64,000 nt of DNA from Cristatella mucedo (taxonomy: Eukaryota; Bryozoa; Phylactolaemata; Cristatellidae), in assembly GCA_009760855.2 (NCBI GenBank), contig WPIO01000032.1, positions 2,255,501-2,319,500 on the forward strand. The letters run 5' to 3'. Below, in pieces: positions 34,217 to 45,730 of the stretch (its first letter is position 1; every line of letters begins with the position of its first letter). Both the position numbers and the translations under genes were made by a program. The notes below the pieces were generated by a model. It had not been told where the DNA came from, searched no databases, and was given only the letters and a program-made list of their open reading frames with translations.

Positions 34217-36290
34217 TATCCCGCTCTTGCCGAAGCTTTACAAACTCATGTCGGGGGTCTTGGCTGCTAGGCTTGTCGAATGCCTCCGCGACGGTGGGCG
34301 GCTCTATTCGAAGCAGAAGGGCTGTCTGCCGGGCGTCGAGGGCTGCCTCCAGCAGTCCTTCCAGGTCGAGGCCGCCTTCAGCACGGCCAACGGCAACCAG
34401 TGCGACAGCCGCTCGCTGTATGCAGCCTTCCTGGACCAGCAGAACGCTTTTGGAAGCATTCCGCACTCGACACTCACGCACGACCTGCGAAGCGTTGGGG
34501 CGGGCCTGGACGTCTGCTGGTTTGTGGAGCGGCCATACACAGATGCGATGCTCGTGCGTGACCAAGACTTAGCGCCATTTCACGGGACAGCAGGCGTTCG
34601 GCAGGGCGATCCGCGGTCGCCCATTCTGTTTGACATGGCTATGTAACCGATTGTGAGGTTGATCCTGACACACTAGGGTTCAAGCTCCCAGATGGGGTAT
34701 TCACTCCTCACCGTCTGTGCTCTCGCTGACGACCTGGCGCTCTTCCCATCGTCGCTGCACGTACTGTAGGAGCTCGTCTCAGCAGCAGAGGAGGCCGCCA
34801 ACACTCTTGGCTTACACTTCCGCACCGAGAAATGTTGCTCCTACGGCCAGCTCGGCAAGCGCTGCACGACAGTAAGTGTCCGGCTGCATGGAGCTCATAT
34901 CCTCAGCCTGCCCAAGGGCGAAGCTGTTGTACACATGGGCGCCTCGAAAGTCCTCGGCTACCCCAGGGCGGACATCGAGAAGGTATGTCTAACTCTCACG
35001 AAGGACGTCAATGCACTGCACGCTCTTTCCTCGCCCCCTGGCAAAAGCTGGACGCCTCGCAGACGCATTTACTACCAAGGCTCGATTACCTGCGCCAAGC
35101 GAGGATGGTGCCAGCCAGGCGGGTACCAGCTCGCGCCAACGGATGCTGCTGCTATGCGCCTGTGCAGGACTGCTGCTGCCTCGCCCGACGCTCGTCCTCT
35201 CCTTTCCCGTACGCTTTGAAAACGGCTGGCGGGCTGGATATGGTGCGACTCCGGAAGAATGCATGGAACCTGCGGGCCACCCAGACCTGCCGGATGCTCT
35301 GATTCCCGGGCCCCATTATCTCGAGGGCGGTGCGAAACCGGCTAGTCCGGGCGACCCGGGCGTGGGTGCCACGGCTCCGATCATCGACAAGCGGCGCTCG
35401 CTGTTCCTCAGCAGCGGTCAGCTCAGTGGCGTGCCCACGTGGTGCACCGAGATGGCTCCAGATCACTCAGGGCCGACGCTCGGAAGAAGTGCCTGAGGAA
35501 GCTAAGCTGCACCGTGAGAATCTGCGGAGCCGAGCTCACCGAGATCACCGGAAGCGGTGACGCTATGCCGGACGTCATTTTCATACCGGCTGAGATGGTA
35601 ACCCGAATGCGTCGCCTCCAAAGGTCTGCCACCGGAGAGGAGTGGGATGTCCAGCATAATCAGGGCAAAGCGTCCCAGTGCCTCCGCTCCGACCACTTCG
35701 TCACGCATAGCCACTTGTTCCGGACCAGCCTCTGAGTGTCGTTCAGGCCTGGCGCTTCGTTCACCGAGCCCGCCAGAACCTGCTTCCGGTGCGTGCCATG
35801 GGCCACTGCTTCGACTCCTCGGGGTCAACGGTATACCGTCGCTATCCCGAGAAAAGGGAGACGCTGCGGCACGTGCTCCCGAGCTGCCGCCCGATGATGC
35901 CGGCCATTGGGGCCAGGCACGACACGATCCTGAACCGTCTCTACGACGCCTTGCCGGATCGCCTTCGACAATGGATGGCGTTAGACAGATGCACTGCGGT
36001 GAGCGGCAGCTCACTGCGCCCAGACCTCGTCTTCGACGATAGGACAACCGCAGTCGTCATCGACGTGGTGGTCCCGTTCGAAAACGACAAGGATGCCTTG
36101 TCACGGGAAGCTCTTCCGGAAACTCTGTGCAAGCGATGAGGTGTGCCGGAAGCGCTAAGGTAAGGGCCCTGTTCTCCGCGGAGGGAAGCAACCGTGCTGC
36201 AGTTTAGCTCTGTAACGCTTAGCCTGCGAGATGAGGACGGCACACTACCTGCGCTGGTTTAATCTTGTTATTTTTAAATAAAATATGTTT
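34184..36290 (+). mobile_element. Decayed LINE with restriction-like endonuclease (NeSL/CRE-type)
   Basis: 34190-34646 encodes an RT start: NFRPIPLLPKLYKLMSGVLA, QKGCLPGVEGCLQQSF, LDQQNAFGSIPH and GVRQGDPRSPILFDMAM. The active-site ADDLALF follows at 34725-34745 after an in-frame stop. Far downstream, in another frame (35789-36139), come a zinc-finger remnant (TLRHVLPSC), RHDTILNRLYD, and the endonuclease core LRPDLVFDD...VVIDVVVPFE. This is the R..PD..D order of the restriction-like endonuclease in NeSL, CRE and R2-type LINEs. Stops and frame changes break it into at least three frames. It is GC-rich against AT-rich surroundings and ends at AATAAA (36277-36282). The exact clade is uncertain. 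Confidence 0.85.
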
Positions 36291-36809
36291 TTTGAATTTG
36301 TTACAAATACACTAGTTACCCTGCCGTCTAACGGTACTTTTATTACTAATTTCCTTCAACGTCCGATTATTCCTCTATCTCTCTTTCCCTCTCACACACG
36401 CACCCTCATACCTTCTGCTTTTCCTAGTCTAGCATGCAGCGAGAGACGTTTGACGGCTGAGGTAGGCATTGTAATAGGCTTGCCAGCAGACAAACACTGT
36501 ATAGTCCTTTAGCAGAGGGTTCTTCAGCGTAGCGCTGAGTAGTCGGGGGCACCACTCTCCCTTGAATTGCCGGATACGCCTTTTTTAATTACTAGAAGCT
36601 GCTTTGTCATGTGAAGTGCAGCCCAGCAGTCAGTTTCTCGGGAACGGCCGCCTGCTGCGACTGCTCATGGTTTCCCTCGAAGTGTACGTTGTACCTCAGC
36701 CGTACGTTCAGTAGTAGGTTATGCGACGTTGCACTGGACTGAGAGAGCTTGCTGCTAAATCAACATGAGCACTAAACAGAAACGACAGCACCAGCTACTG
36801 GCGTTTGAT
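36291..36809. other. No gene seen
   Basis: No domain, splice pattern or repeat that I recognise. Confidence 0.5.
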
Positions 36810-37170
36810 GTGCTTTAAATCCAAAGCCTGGAACTCACTCCCGACCTGCGTCAGAACATCCCCTGACCTGACCACATTTAAAAAGAACTTAAAAACACAC
36901 CTATTTAGGACAGCATTTACTGGGTCCCTGGGATTTGTCCTTGATGTGCTTATGCGTGCTGACACTGTGCATGCTGCCACTAACCACATTTGCATGCTGA
37001 CCCTGTGCATGTCACCCCTAACCATGTTATTCATTTTCATTTTTTATCAAGCATGATATTACTCTCGATTCAATTGCATTTCCCTTTGCAGCAAATGACA
37101 AGCACCTAGAGAGAGATTGAATTCTCTGAGGGCGCTTTATCAAGTGCATTATTAGTATTATTATTATCAA
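36810..37170 (+). mobile_element. LINE-A 3' end, solo, 5'-truncated
   Basis: The last codons (AAAGCCTGGAACTCACTCCC, FKKNLKTHLFRTAF) and the 3' untranslated region are close to the near-intact element. The terminal hairpin has one arm changed (CAAGCACC for AAAGCGCC), followed by an ATT-type tail. Confidence 0.9.
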
Positions 37171-37271
37171 ATGACGAATCTCTTTCAACTTTGGCCTAGC
37201 CACTGACTGTCCCAGAAGGGACTGTTATTCTTATTTTAAAATGCATTACAAATTAACAGTCGAGATATAGA

Positions 37272-37389
37272 TCTGAGATCGTCGGTTCGAATAATTCAGG
37301 GGCGATCCTTTTCGGCCAACTGCAAGCGGTGGTGATAGCCATTAAGGCTCATCTGCTGTTATACGATGAAGGCTGTTAAATCAGCTAAT
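37272..37389 (+). mobile_element. SINE 3' fragment
   Basis: Begins around the B-box (GTCGGTTCGAATAA) and keeps CTGCAAGCGGTGGTGATAGC and the GGCTGTTAAATCAGC end. The A-box half is missing. Confidence 0.78.
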
Positions 37390-38306
37390 ACTTTCTTACG
37401 TTTTTTATAAGTGAGCCATGTTTCCTTGTGTTAATAGGAAGTAAAATATGTGCTAGGAGCGCCGGAACTAGTATTCTCGACCTGAGTACTTTGATAAGTA
37501 AATGCGAGGCCATTGCACGTGCTTTCAGGTATTTTATAACGATCGCCTCGACGCATCGGCAACTCGTAAATACTTTTAAAATGTGCTGCCTTTGTAGGTG
37601 ATTAAAATGGTTGGAAATTTTGGAGTTCATGCAACCAAGATTATAACGCTCTTCTTTTGTCTTCTGACCATTAAATGCAAATGCACACAAAAGTAAAACC
37701 ACTTTTATTAGCCAACACTTTCCGAGCTGAACATGCGTGGCACTATCCTAAAAACAAGTTCTTTCTTATCATCCAATTGCTGTGCCACTTCTGATGGCAT
37801 TGAATTACCGGCTGCCATTAAATACCCTCTGATGAAATTGCCTTGAATTCCGCTGTGTGGCTAACTTATACTTTTAACGGAACCTTCGAAGCTGTCATAT
37901 GGAAGTTAACACAATACGCGAAACAATGTTTGAGGAAATGTAATAGCTTTGCGGAAGTACGCTTTAGTCACAGGATATATGCTCAAGTGTGCAAGAGATA
38001 AATAATAATTTGTATTTTTCTCTTGCCATGGGAAAGGGCCGTACCATCTCAGCGGGCAGCCAGTCTCCAGTTGGGAGATTCTGCAACACCCCATCCATGT
38101 AGCAAAGCAACAGCAAGCGTTTAATGTGGCTCGTCGTTAGAGCCAAGTAGGCAACGGTTCGAATGATCAAAGTCCAGAATAGGGTTATTTTCGTAGAGAG
38201 CTGAGTCCATAATTGGTCTCTACTGCTAAACATGCCAGGCATCGCATAGCAGAAGGTGGGCACATGACGAATAATTAGTACCAAGAGCTGATGGTTTCTT
38301 ACGTAA
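37390..38306. other. No gene seen
   Basis: Several short open stretches on the minus strand (for example 37385-37702 and 37964-38335) show no recognisable domain. Confidence 0.5.
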
Positions 38307-38582
38307 CAACAACAACTCTCCTCCTGCCGACTCATCCTTTTCAGCGGTCCCGAGCTGCTACTACCGTGCTACTCACTACCTCAACTGCTCACCTGACTCT
38401 GCTATACTTCCCACTTTCTCTTAGTTGCGTGAGATGAAATCTGTTGGCTACCAAATGCGTACCGAAAGCCGCTTAGGCTGTGAGTGCTCTATATAAAACT
38501 CTCCTGCGTAACACTCATTAAGCCTTTGTGGCTTTGCGGAGTCACAGACGGAGATACATTACATTACATTATATATTACACG
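38307..38582 (+). mobile_element. LINE-B 3' end, solo, young-looking tail
   Basis: Starts in the 3' coding remnant (CTCCTGCCGACTCATCC) and runs to TTTGTGGCTTTGCGGAGTCA. It ends in a clean ACATTACATTACATTA tail at 38555-38570, the best-preserved LINE-B tail in the window. Confidence 0.85.
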
Positions 38583-40915
38583 GTGAGAGAGTTCTCGCCC
38601 TATAGCAACATACAACTCACAACAGCGGAGCGAAGGTCTGTGCTGTAGTTAATGACTGGTTATTCACAAGTATGCATCAAAAATTTAGACCTCGTGTTTG
38701 TAGGGTAATTGCAAAGCATTCTTTTCACTGCACCTATCGATCATTCCAGGTAGTCTCGAGCGGAGGCACGTTCCTTGCAGCCGCCGCACATGCGCACTCC
38801 CCCTAATAAGACCCTGATTGCTCAGCTGCTCTGCTCATTATTCCCAGGGCATCTGCAGCTGCGAACTTTCGCCCGAATCACATCATATCCGCTGACTTCG
38901 TCTTCTTAAACACGAAGTCGAATACCCGATCAGATATTCATCATTTTGTTGGCACGGTCCGCGCGCGAAGTGTTCTGCATGTGCTGATGAATGGCCAGCT
39001 ACAAGTCATAAACTTCACTTATCAACTCGTACGTATCTTTTCCGGCTGCGTTCAATGCTCTCACTTAAAACGTGCGAAATTGTTAGAATTTTTGGAGCTT
39101 TTTTGTACTGTCAGTGAAACCTCAAAGTCGTCCCGTGACCTGGAAGCATGCGAAAACTACGTTTCTCCATAAATCGCAAACTTCGCGGTAATGAAAGAGC
39201 AGTTACTCCAGACGCAGCGGTTATCTTGCGTAAGCTGGCCAACAACTGATCGACCCAAGCAAGGACTGCCAATGGTAATATGCTGGTCTGCTTCGCTGGT
39301 GAAAATCAAGCGACAGTTAATGTGCAAATTTCCTCCAAGCATGCAATCCCAAGTTCGCGATGACGCTGTCCAAGTCTCAGTCACCACTCCGAAATAAGGA
39401 ACTCGCGCGAAATACTGCAAACAGCGATTTTCCTTGCAGGGCGTTGCGCAGAAACGGTGACTCTTTTTACTTGGAGAATTATCGTAATGACAAATTCAAA
39501 TCGCAAATAAATAGATGTCCCTATGTATTTTATCTGCGCTCAATCTAGCTTGCTATGTATTTCTGCTTACACGGACGGCGATGTAACAAAAGCCCGAACG
39601 ACAAAATAGCACAATTCTAGCTTTACCGACAAATAAGTTCTAAAAAAAAGCGTGCAACCACAGAACATGCTAAATATGATTGCATCAATTCAACTGACTT
39701 TATTTTCTTCCAGATTAATTATTACTACACCAAGAAGAAAGAAATTTTAGATTTACGGCTTGTTAAAGGTAACAACACTATGTCTTATTTTGTCATGCAT
39801 TAACAATGCAATTTCTGTCCTGCACAATAATAATAAAAATCCTAAAAAAATTGAGTTGGTAAGAATTGTGTGTGCAACGTTTGAAACGGTAGGCCTAAAA
39901 CGCAATTAAAGTTGACAAATTAAACACTGAATAAACTAGTGAAACCTATGCATAAAGGTTTACCCACGTGTACCTAATAAATTATAACATGGTGTGCATT
40001 AAACGATGTATTTACTATCTCTAATAAGATACTCTAAAATCTATTTCTCTAAAATTATGTTTTACGCACACTTTTCGGCGAGCTTTTGACCTGCGTGCTT
40101 ATGTCGGGTAACCTCTGGACTGTTGCAATTTCAAAATATATAGTGAATAAAGGGACTGCGCCGTGAGAATGAATTTGAGCCTCATGCCAAACCGATCTAA
40201 CAGCGTCTGTGTTACCTGCCCAGTGCTTGGCTTTGTGAGCTATCAATACTACTTTTAATTTGGAGTTCAATACTCGACTTTATAATATCGGCTACAAATG
40301 TCCACTTACGTGCTTGAGCTTCATCCATGTGTACTTCGTGAATACAGCTGGGCTTGTAATTGTGAATTGGTTGCCACTCTGCAACCAGAACATCTGCAGG
40401 ACTTATAAGAATTTGCTCGTTCTTTCTAGTAGCACAGGCAATGTCAGTTATAAGTCATGTCATTGCACCAAGGGAAGTCATATTCATTTTTTATGACCCG
40501 TATACGGAGTTGTACGAAGCCTCTTTCGAAAATATTTATCGAACTCAACCTTAAATTCGTACTGCCCCTAGTCTCCCAAAGTCTCATGCAACTAGTCTAA
40601 CTTATATCCGTGACCAAGTATTGGGCCCCGACCTAAGTGTTGCCATGGTTGTTAAGGCCATTCGTGCAGCTTGTAAGCAGCCACAGATGGAATCTTCAGA
40701 GTTCCTTCAGATATTAAAGACTGTACGCAAAGCAGCAGGTCTTCAAATAATGCTGCTATCAAGCTACGAGAACATGCAGTTCTGCTTTGGCGCTATAAGA
40801 AGTTTCTGTAACGATACCTTCCAATAATCAACAGAGGAATTCTCTGTAATATGGATCAGCTCTGTTTCGTCTCACACCTGCTGTGTTCCCAATCGCTCAA
40901 TTGCCTTACAGGGGG
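38583..40915. other. No gene recognised over 2.3 kb
   Basis: A 68-aa open stretch at 40621-40827 (plus, MGPDLSVAMVVKAIRAACKQ...) and others at 38981-39172 and 39360-39548 have no recognised domain. Without splice or promoter support they may be chance. Confidence 0.45.
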
Positions 40916-40916
40916 A

Positions 40917-40967
<51 letters not shown>
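40916..40967. repeat. (GA)n microsatellite
   Basis: About 24 uninterrupted GA dinucleotides. Confidence 0.97.
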
Positions 40968-40968
<1 letters not shown>

Positions 40969-41771
40969 AAAGCTGCCTTTCACATGCTTTGATGAGAGAG
41001 CAACTCCGCTCATATATCGATCAACTTTACTTCCCCGAGCACGCTTTTTTATGACGGATACTACGCCCAAGATTAATTATTAATCGTGGCCTCAGCAGAG
41101 TTAGATTACCTCAGGTTTGCAGAGACGCGCCTCCGAGAACCCTGTGTATATACACGCTAATACAAGCTAAAATACAAGCTAAATCCTGCTATATACAAGC
41201 TAAAAGTTATGGCTAGCCAAGCGTTTGCAACTGCTTACGCATATCTCTTATCTCAAACAGCTTACAGAGTGTGATACAAATCAGTCTAGTCGTCGGAAGC
41301 CGTCTTGCATTCCAAAAGACTTGTGCTTCTTTCCTGTGTGGCTGATTTTTGTCAGTGCTTCTTCTTTCAAAACAAATTTATTTCTGAATCAGCATGGAGT
41401 AATTAGCAAGGTGATTCACACTGCAGTTTTTTTGAATACTCAATGCTCTTAAATAAATTACTTGTGAATACTCAATGTTCAATGCTCTTAAAGAAATATA
41501 TATATAATTCTTTTTGAAAACACCTTATGAGAAATTAAACTTTTTCCATGTGATTCACATATGCCGCAGGGCTCGAGTCCATGACCCCGTTCGTTAGTCT
41601 GAGACCCCTAAGCTCTTTTATAGTACCGTTAAAAAGAACTTTGCTGGTGGAAGGATCCTATAAAGCTGCAGAGGCACTGATGCACACCATTGAAAAGCTA
41701 GCTGTATTGAGTGCCACACTTCGTCGAAGTAGGCGTCCTATTTTAGTTCTTTATTATACCTGCTTAGAGTA
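40968..41771. other. No gene seen; small direct repeats
   Basis: TACAAGCTAAA recurs three times in 41160-41205, and GAATACTCAATG...GCTCTTAAA recurs in 41434-41493. Nothing coding is recognised. Confidence 0.5.
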
Positions 41772-41944
41772 ACAGCCTTGATGGCACACTAGGTAAGGCG
41801 GTTGCTTTTGATAACCTCGGTCCCGAGGTTATGGGTTTGAATCCTGCGGTGGGCGATCCTCTACTGCAGCTGCAAGCGGTGGTGATAGCCGTAAAGGCTC
41901 TTCGGTCGCTCTGCAAAAGAGGCTGTTAGCATTAATGCAGCTAG
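41772..41944 (+). mobile_element. tRNA-derived SINE, full length
   Basis: A-box-like TGGCACACTAGGTAAGG, B-box-like GGGTTTGAATCCT, the conserved CTGCAAGCGGTGGTGATAGC body and GAGGCTGTTAGC end. Same family as 24798 and 43183. The TGGCACACTAGG form of the A-box is shared with 43183 only, marking a subfamily. Confidence 0.88.
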
Positions 41945-42559
41945 TGTTTTTTTGGAAAGACTCTTAATTATAGTCAAGTGCCTTCTTAGAGGCATCTGCT
42001 TTAGTTACCAATCCAAGAAAATTCTTCTGTACGATTGAATGATTGAGTATGAACAGAATCGCTACCCGTAGCTAGAGCAGTCTTGAAAAGGATGTGTACG
42101 ACTGAGTAAATAATAGCACGCCCCTGCTTCACGGCATCACTTCGATGAAATACCTTCATCAAATACGACGTCTGAATCTGTCCACTGACCAGTATCCTTG
42201 GCGAAATTACTCATCTTAATCCTAGTCACGTTAGTTTGGACGCTTCATGGCCAAAAAATGGTAAATTATTTATTTATTTCCATGTAATCAGAGGCAACTT
42301 ACCTAGAATGTCATGTCCTGTCAGCACTAGCAAGGGCAGTGGTTAAGGAACCGCTGGACCAAGTGAGGCACCAAGGGAACAGCTGAAAGTCGTTTATTTT
42401 TATCTCTCCGCATTGCCCGATAAGCATAGAATTGCTAGCGTCTCTGGGTGCACCTCAGCGATGCACGGACGTCGGCTGCCTACTAAGCCTGAGAGCAGCA
42501 TCCGCCAGACCATCGTCGGGCTATTCAGATCGCTATGCACGATCACACACCAGCCGGCA

Positions 42560-42853
42560 ATAAAGTTTTTGCACGTCATCTTTTTGGTGGTGGTTGCGGG
42601 TGATTACATGGCCAAGTGTAGCTTTGCATATAATAATCATAATTCGCTGATCTGTATAACGGCTTAGGCCATCAGCCTTTCGTGTCTGGTTATCTCTCTT
42701 GAAGCCAGCTCAGCCGCCGGCGGATGGAGCTGGGGAGAAAACAGCAGAGTAGAGCTTCGTAAATTGGGCTGGGGAGTAAAAGATAAAAATAACAATAATA
42801 ATAATAATAATAACAATATTGGCCCGAACAAAAGCAGCAACAACAATGGCTAA
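42560..42853 (+). pseudogene. Peptide gene copy 7 (subfamily II), broken
   Basis: The start codon is ATA (42560-42562) where copy 6 has ATG, and exon 1 lacks one codon. The donor is GTGATT, and the acceptor reads TTGAAG instead of TTGCAG. Exon 2 (from 42705) is open: GGWSWGENSRVEL, an Asn run of about ten, NIGPNKSS, NNNG, then TAA. The Gly/Trp tail seen in intact copies is absent. Exon 2 is open while copy 6 carries two stops there, so the two copies decayed independently. Confidence 0.82.
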
Positions 42854-43182
42854 GACTAGGGTCAGAAATGAAGTGGGTGGCACTGAACGGAAATCGTTTG
42901 CCGTGACCACAAAATTTCAATTTCCAAGTACTAAAATGCGTACGTACGGGAGATTATTCATGGCAATGAAATTTAAAAAGTCAGACTATTGCGTCTGATC
43001 TATCTTTCATTTCATTTTTTATTCTGTGTTGTTACGCATCGTGAACTGTAAGTTTCAGATAGTGTACTCTCCAGATGCAGGCGCCGATTATGAGCCACTT
43101 GTCCAAAACCCTTGCACGTGCCTTGGCATGCGTTACGACCGAATGAAGCACTCCAGTTCGTAATCAATACGTAGGTTATCTT

Positions 43183-43350
43183 GGTGAGCCGTAATGGCAC
43201 ACTAGGTAAGGCGGTTGCATTTCATGACCTCGGTCCCGAGGTCGTGGGTTCGATTCCTGCGGTGGGCGATTCTTTATCGCCGCTGCAAGCGGTGGTGATA
43301 GGCGTTAAGGCTCTTCTGTCGCCACACAAAAAGAGGCTGTTTAAGCAGCT
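43183..43350 (+). mobile_element. tRNA-derived SINE, full length, inserted in subfamily II block
   Basis: The best-preserved SINE in the window: GGTGAGCCGTAATGGCACAC with the A-box, a canonical B-box GTGGGTTCGATTCC, CGCCGCTGCAAGCGGTGGTG, and GGCTGTTTAAGCAGCTAGG at the end. Confidence 0.9.
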
Positions 43351-43640
43351 AGGACTTATAATTTATGTTATTTATCTTGAAGTGCTGTGTGGGACTTTTA
43401 GGATTAATTTCTATGTGGTCTCCACTTGCTTGCCAACTGCTTGGCCCGGGGCAAGCGCAATTAAAGCAGCTTTGGAGGGCAGCGGTGCGCGCTTACAAGT
43501 GCCTCCTGCAGACGATATAGTCTGTAGCCCGTAGGCACTGCATTTGCTGGTCTGGCGCTGAGTCGTCAGTGGCTCGGCGCCGCTCTTGGCTGCAGAATTT
43601 TTCGTGTTTCTCTGCTAACAGTTCGAAGCTGCGCCATGCG

Positions 43641-44586
43641 AAACATAGCACTAGCGGCACGAGCTATTACTCAGGCACTGATACCTGCTGCGTCCTTTTC
43701 TAGCCCAACTCCTCGAAGCGACGCGCCCAGCTGCTGCAACGTTTGTTGAAAAGACGCTTGCTTTGCATGGAGCCGGACCTTGTAGAGCCAAGTTGCTTGC
43801 TGCATGTTTCACGTAATAGAGAAGAAAAAGACGGTTGAACCATGTTACTACTTTCAATACTGCTGAATTGACGAACTTCTCCAGCACGAGACCTGCTACG
43901 AATGGTTCTTAGAAGTGACCAATCATGTCTCATTTGTATTCCCGTGCAAGAGACCCATTATTGGGGATTTTTCTTGTCACCTAAAAAAGTTTAAATCATC
44001 GAGGTTTGAGCACCGCGCTCTTCTCACGACTATTACAAGGTGAAATTTGGTCCCATGTCTCCCCTTTTGGCTATAACATTTCCTCACAGAACCGCACACT
44101 TTCATGTTGCATCGTCGTCTTCAGCAGGTTTTCTATCGCTGGATGGGTTAACCGTTATTAATAAAAGATTGACAATGCGCCACTGCTGCCATTAGGGCGA
44201 TACTGGCACCTGTGTTTCCTTAAGATAGGGCGATGGCAGTGTCCTAAACTATTGTGTATTCGGACACTTGTGTTGCATTCTTTGCCGCCCCAGAGTACGG
44301 AGCTCCTCATACGCACTCATTTCGTACACTGGGCTTGTCGCATCGTTCGTCAGCAGTATACAACTCCTCTGCTTAGGCGACAGAGTTAAGCCTACTAAAT
44401 CGCAGACCACGATGATGATACTTAAATGTTTTTTTTCGAACCAGAACCAAACTTTAAGCTCGCCGATGGCATCTGCCTGGCGGCCTCAGTACGATTCGCG
44501 AGTGAGCTGCTACCCAAGCGATCGTCAGTGCAGCGTTTCCAGGAACTTTTGCGTCATCTCTCATCTCTCGGTCTCTTAAAAAGCGC
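43641..44586. other. No gene seen
   Basis: Open stretches such as 44268-44579 (plus) show no recognised domain. Confidence 0.45.
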
Positions 44587-45100
44587 TCATTTAAAGAGGC
44601 AACGACCGAGTTTACGCCGTTGCGTCTTTATTGAACGTCGGGCTCTCCTCGGGCCGCTCACGGCGGCAGCGCTAACGGGCAGGGCGGTGGGGTTAGGAGG
44701 GTCACGGCGTGTCACGTGGGGCCGCGGCAAGCCTGCAGGATATTGCAGGGCGGCTGCTGCTTGAGCGAGTCGCAGTAATGAGCGCCCTATTGCGAAGGGA
44801 ATGCGGTTAACGAGCGGCGTCGGCCGCAGCGGCCTTGCCTCGCTTCGGCTCGCCTGGCTCTGAGCACTCGCTGTCGCGGGATGGACGCCTAGAGGCTGGC
44901 GTCGGAGCAGTTTCCGGGTCGAACCCGGAAGCTGACCGGCTCGCGCAAGGGGATGCGAAAAACGGACACTGGTCGGGGACCGGCGGCGAGGGGTTCGCGG
45001 CCACGGCTCTCCGTCGGTGCCCAGTTTTAAGAACCACTTCACTTGAGTACGGAGGGGGCTGCCGCATCGTCGACAAAGTTGTCGCTCTGCCGTCATGCTA
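44587..45100 (-). other. GC-rich island, unrecognised, probably foreign or mobile
   Basis: About 510 bases of markedly GC-rich sequence in AT-rich surroundings with rather sharp edges. The minus strand is open throughout (169 aa, rich in Arg, Pro, Ala and Ser), and a minus-strand AATAAA lies at its left end (44627-44633). No domain is recognised, and open frames are expected by chance in GC-rich DNA. A non-autonomous retroelement is one possibility. Confidence 0.4.
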
Positions 45101-45730
45101 GACCTGATATTCTATTGGAGACGTATTGGCTGAAAACGCATAAGCCCCTCTGTAGGTCCAACATCTGGTAATAATAGTAATATGAACAAGTAGATGGTGT
45201 GGAACCCGCAGAGGAAGAATCTATCCGTGCGCTGTAAGCTCGCTCCAACAAAATAAACAGCAACGAATTAATGGACGCGGACGCTATCATGCGTAGACAA
45301 GCATTCAAAAGCAACCGGACACTAGGGAAACATCGGTGAGTAGAGCGCCTGAATACTAACGCTCACCGAATCATGCACAGGGAGGCACGCAAAACGCATA
45401 GCAGCAAGAAAGACAAGTTCAATTGGGTGCGTGAACGTCTGAGTGGAACAGGTACATTGTGCATCTTGAATTTGAGACTGAAACAATGCAAATTCATTTC
45501 AGGTGGCGCCAGAATTCTTGTCCATACTAACTGAACCCCTTCGACCACCAAATTTTTGAAATTTACTTTCGATGAACAGCGAGATGATTGGAAGCAGAGA
45601 ACCTTATCAAAAGCTCTGTCGGTATAACTTTGAGGGGTATCGATGGTACGTAAGATAAACGGTGTTAGAAAATCGGATGTATGTACTAAAGCCAATGGGT
45701 CCCAGGATTAACTGCGATACACTGCATTAA
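45101..45730. other. No gene seen
   Basis: An open stretch at 45363-45695 (minus) has no recognised domain. Confidence 0.45.

Larger units (their letters stand above)
42290..43640 (+). repeat. Subfamily II block, second copy (carries pseudogene copy 7)
   Basis: Paired with 26440-27800, almost identical from the AATGTCATGTCC point to exon 1. The block is interrupted by a SINE at 43183-43350 that the first copy lacks. Confidence 0.8.

Noticed and set aside
34170-36047. Several GC-rich open frames of 90-180 codons on both strands within the RLE-type LINE
   Set aside because: Shadows of the broken LINE frames in GC-rich DNA; only the RT and endonuclease readings show family motifs.
43183-43260. 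Possible tRNA gene (good A and B boxes)
   Set aside because: No acceptor or anticodon stem can be closed, and the sequence continues into a repeated 3' body; it is a SINE head.
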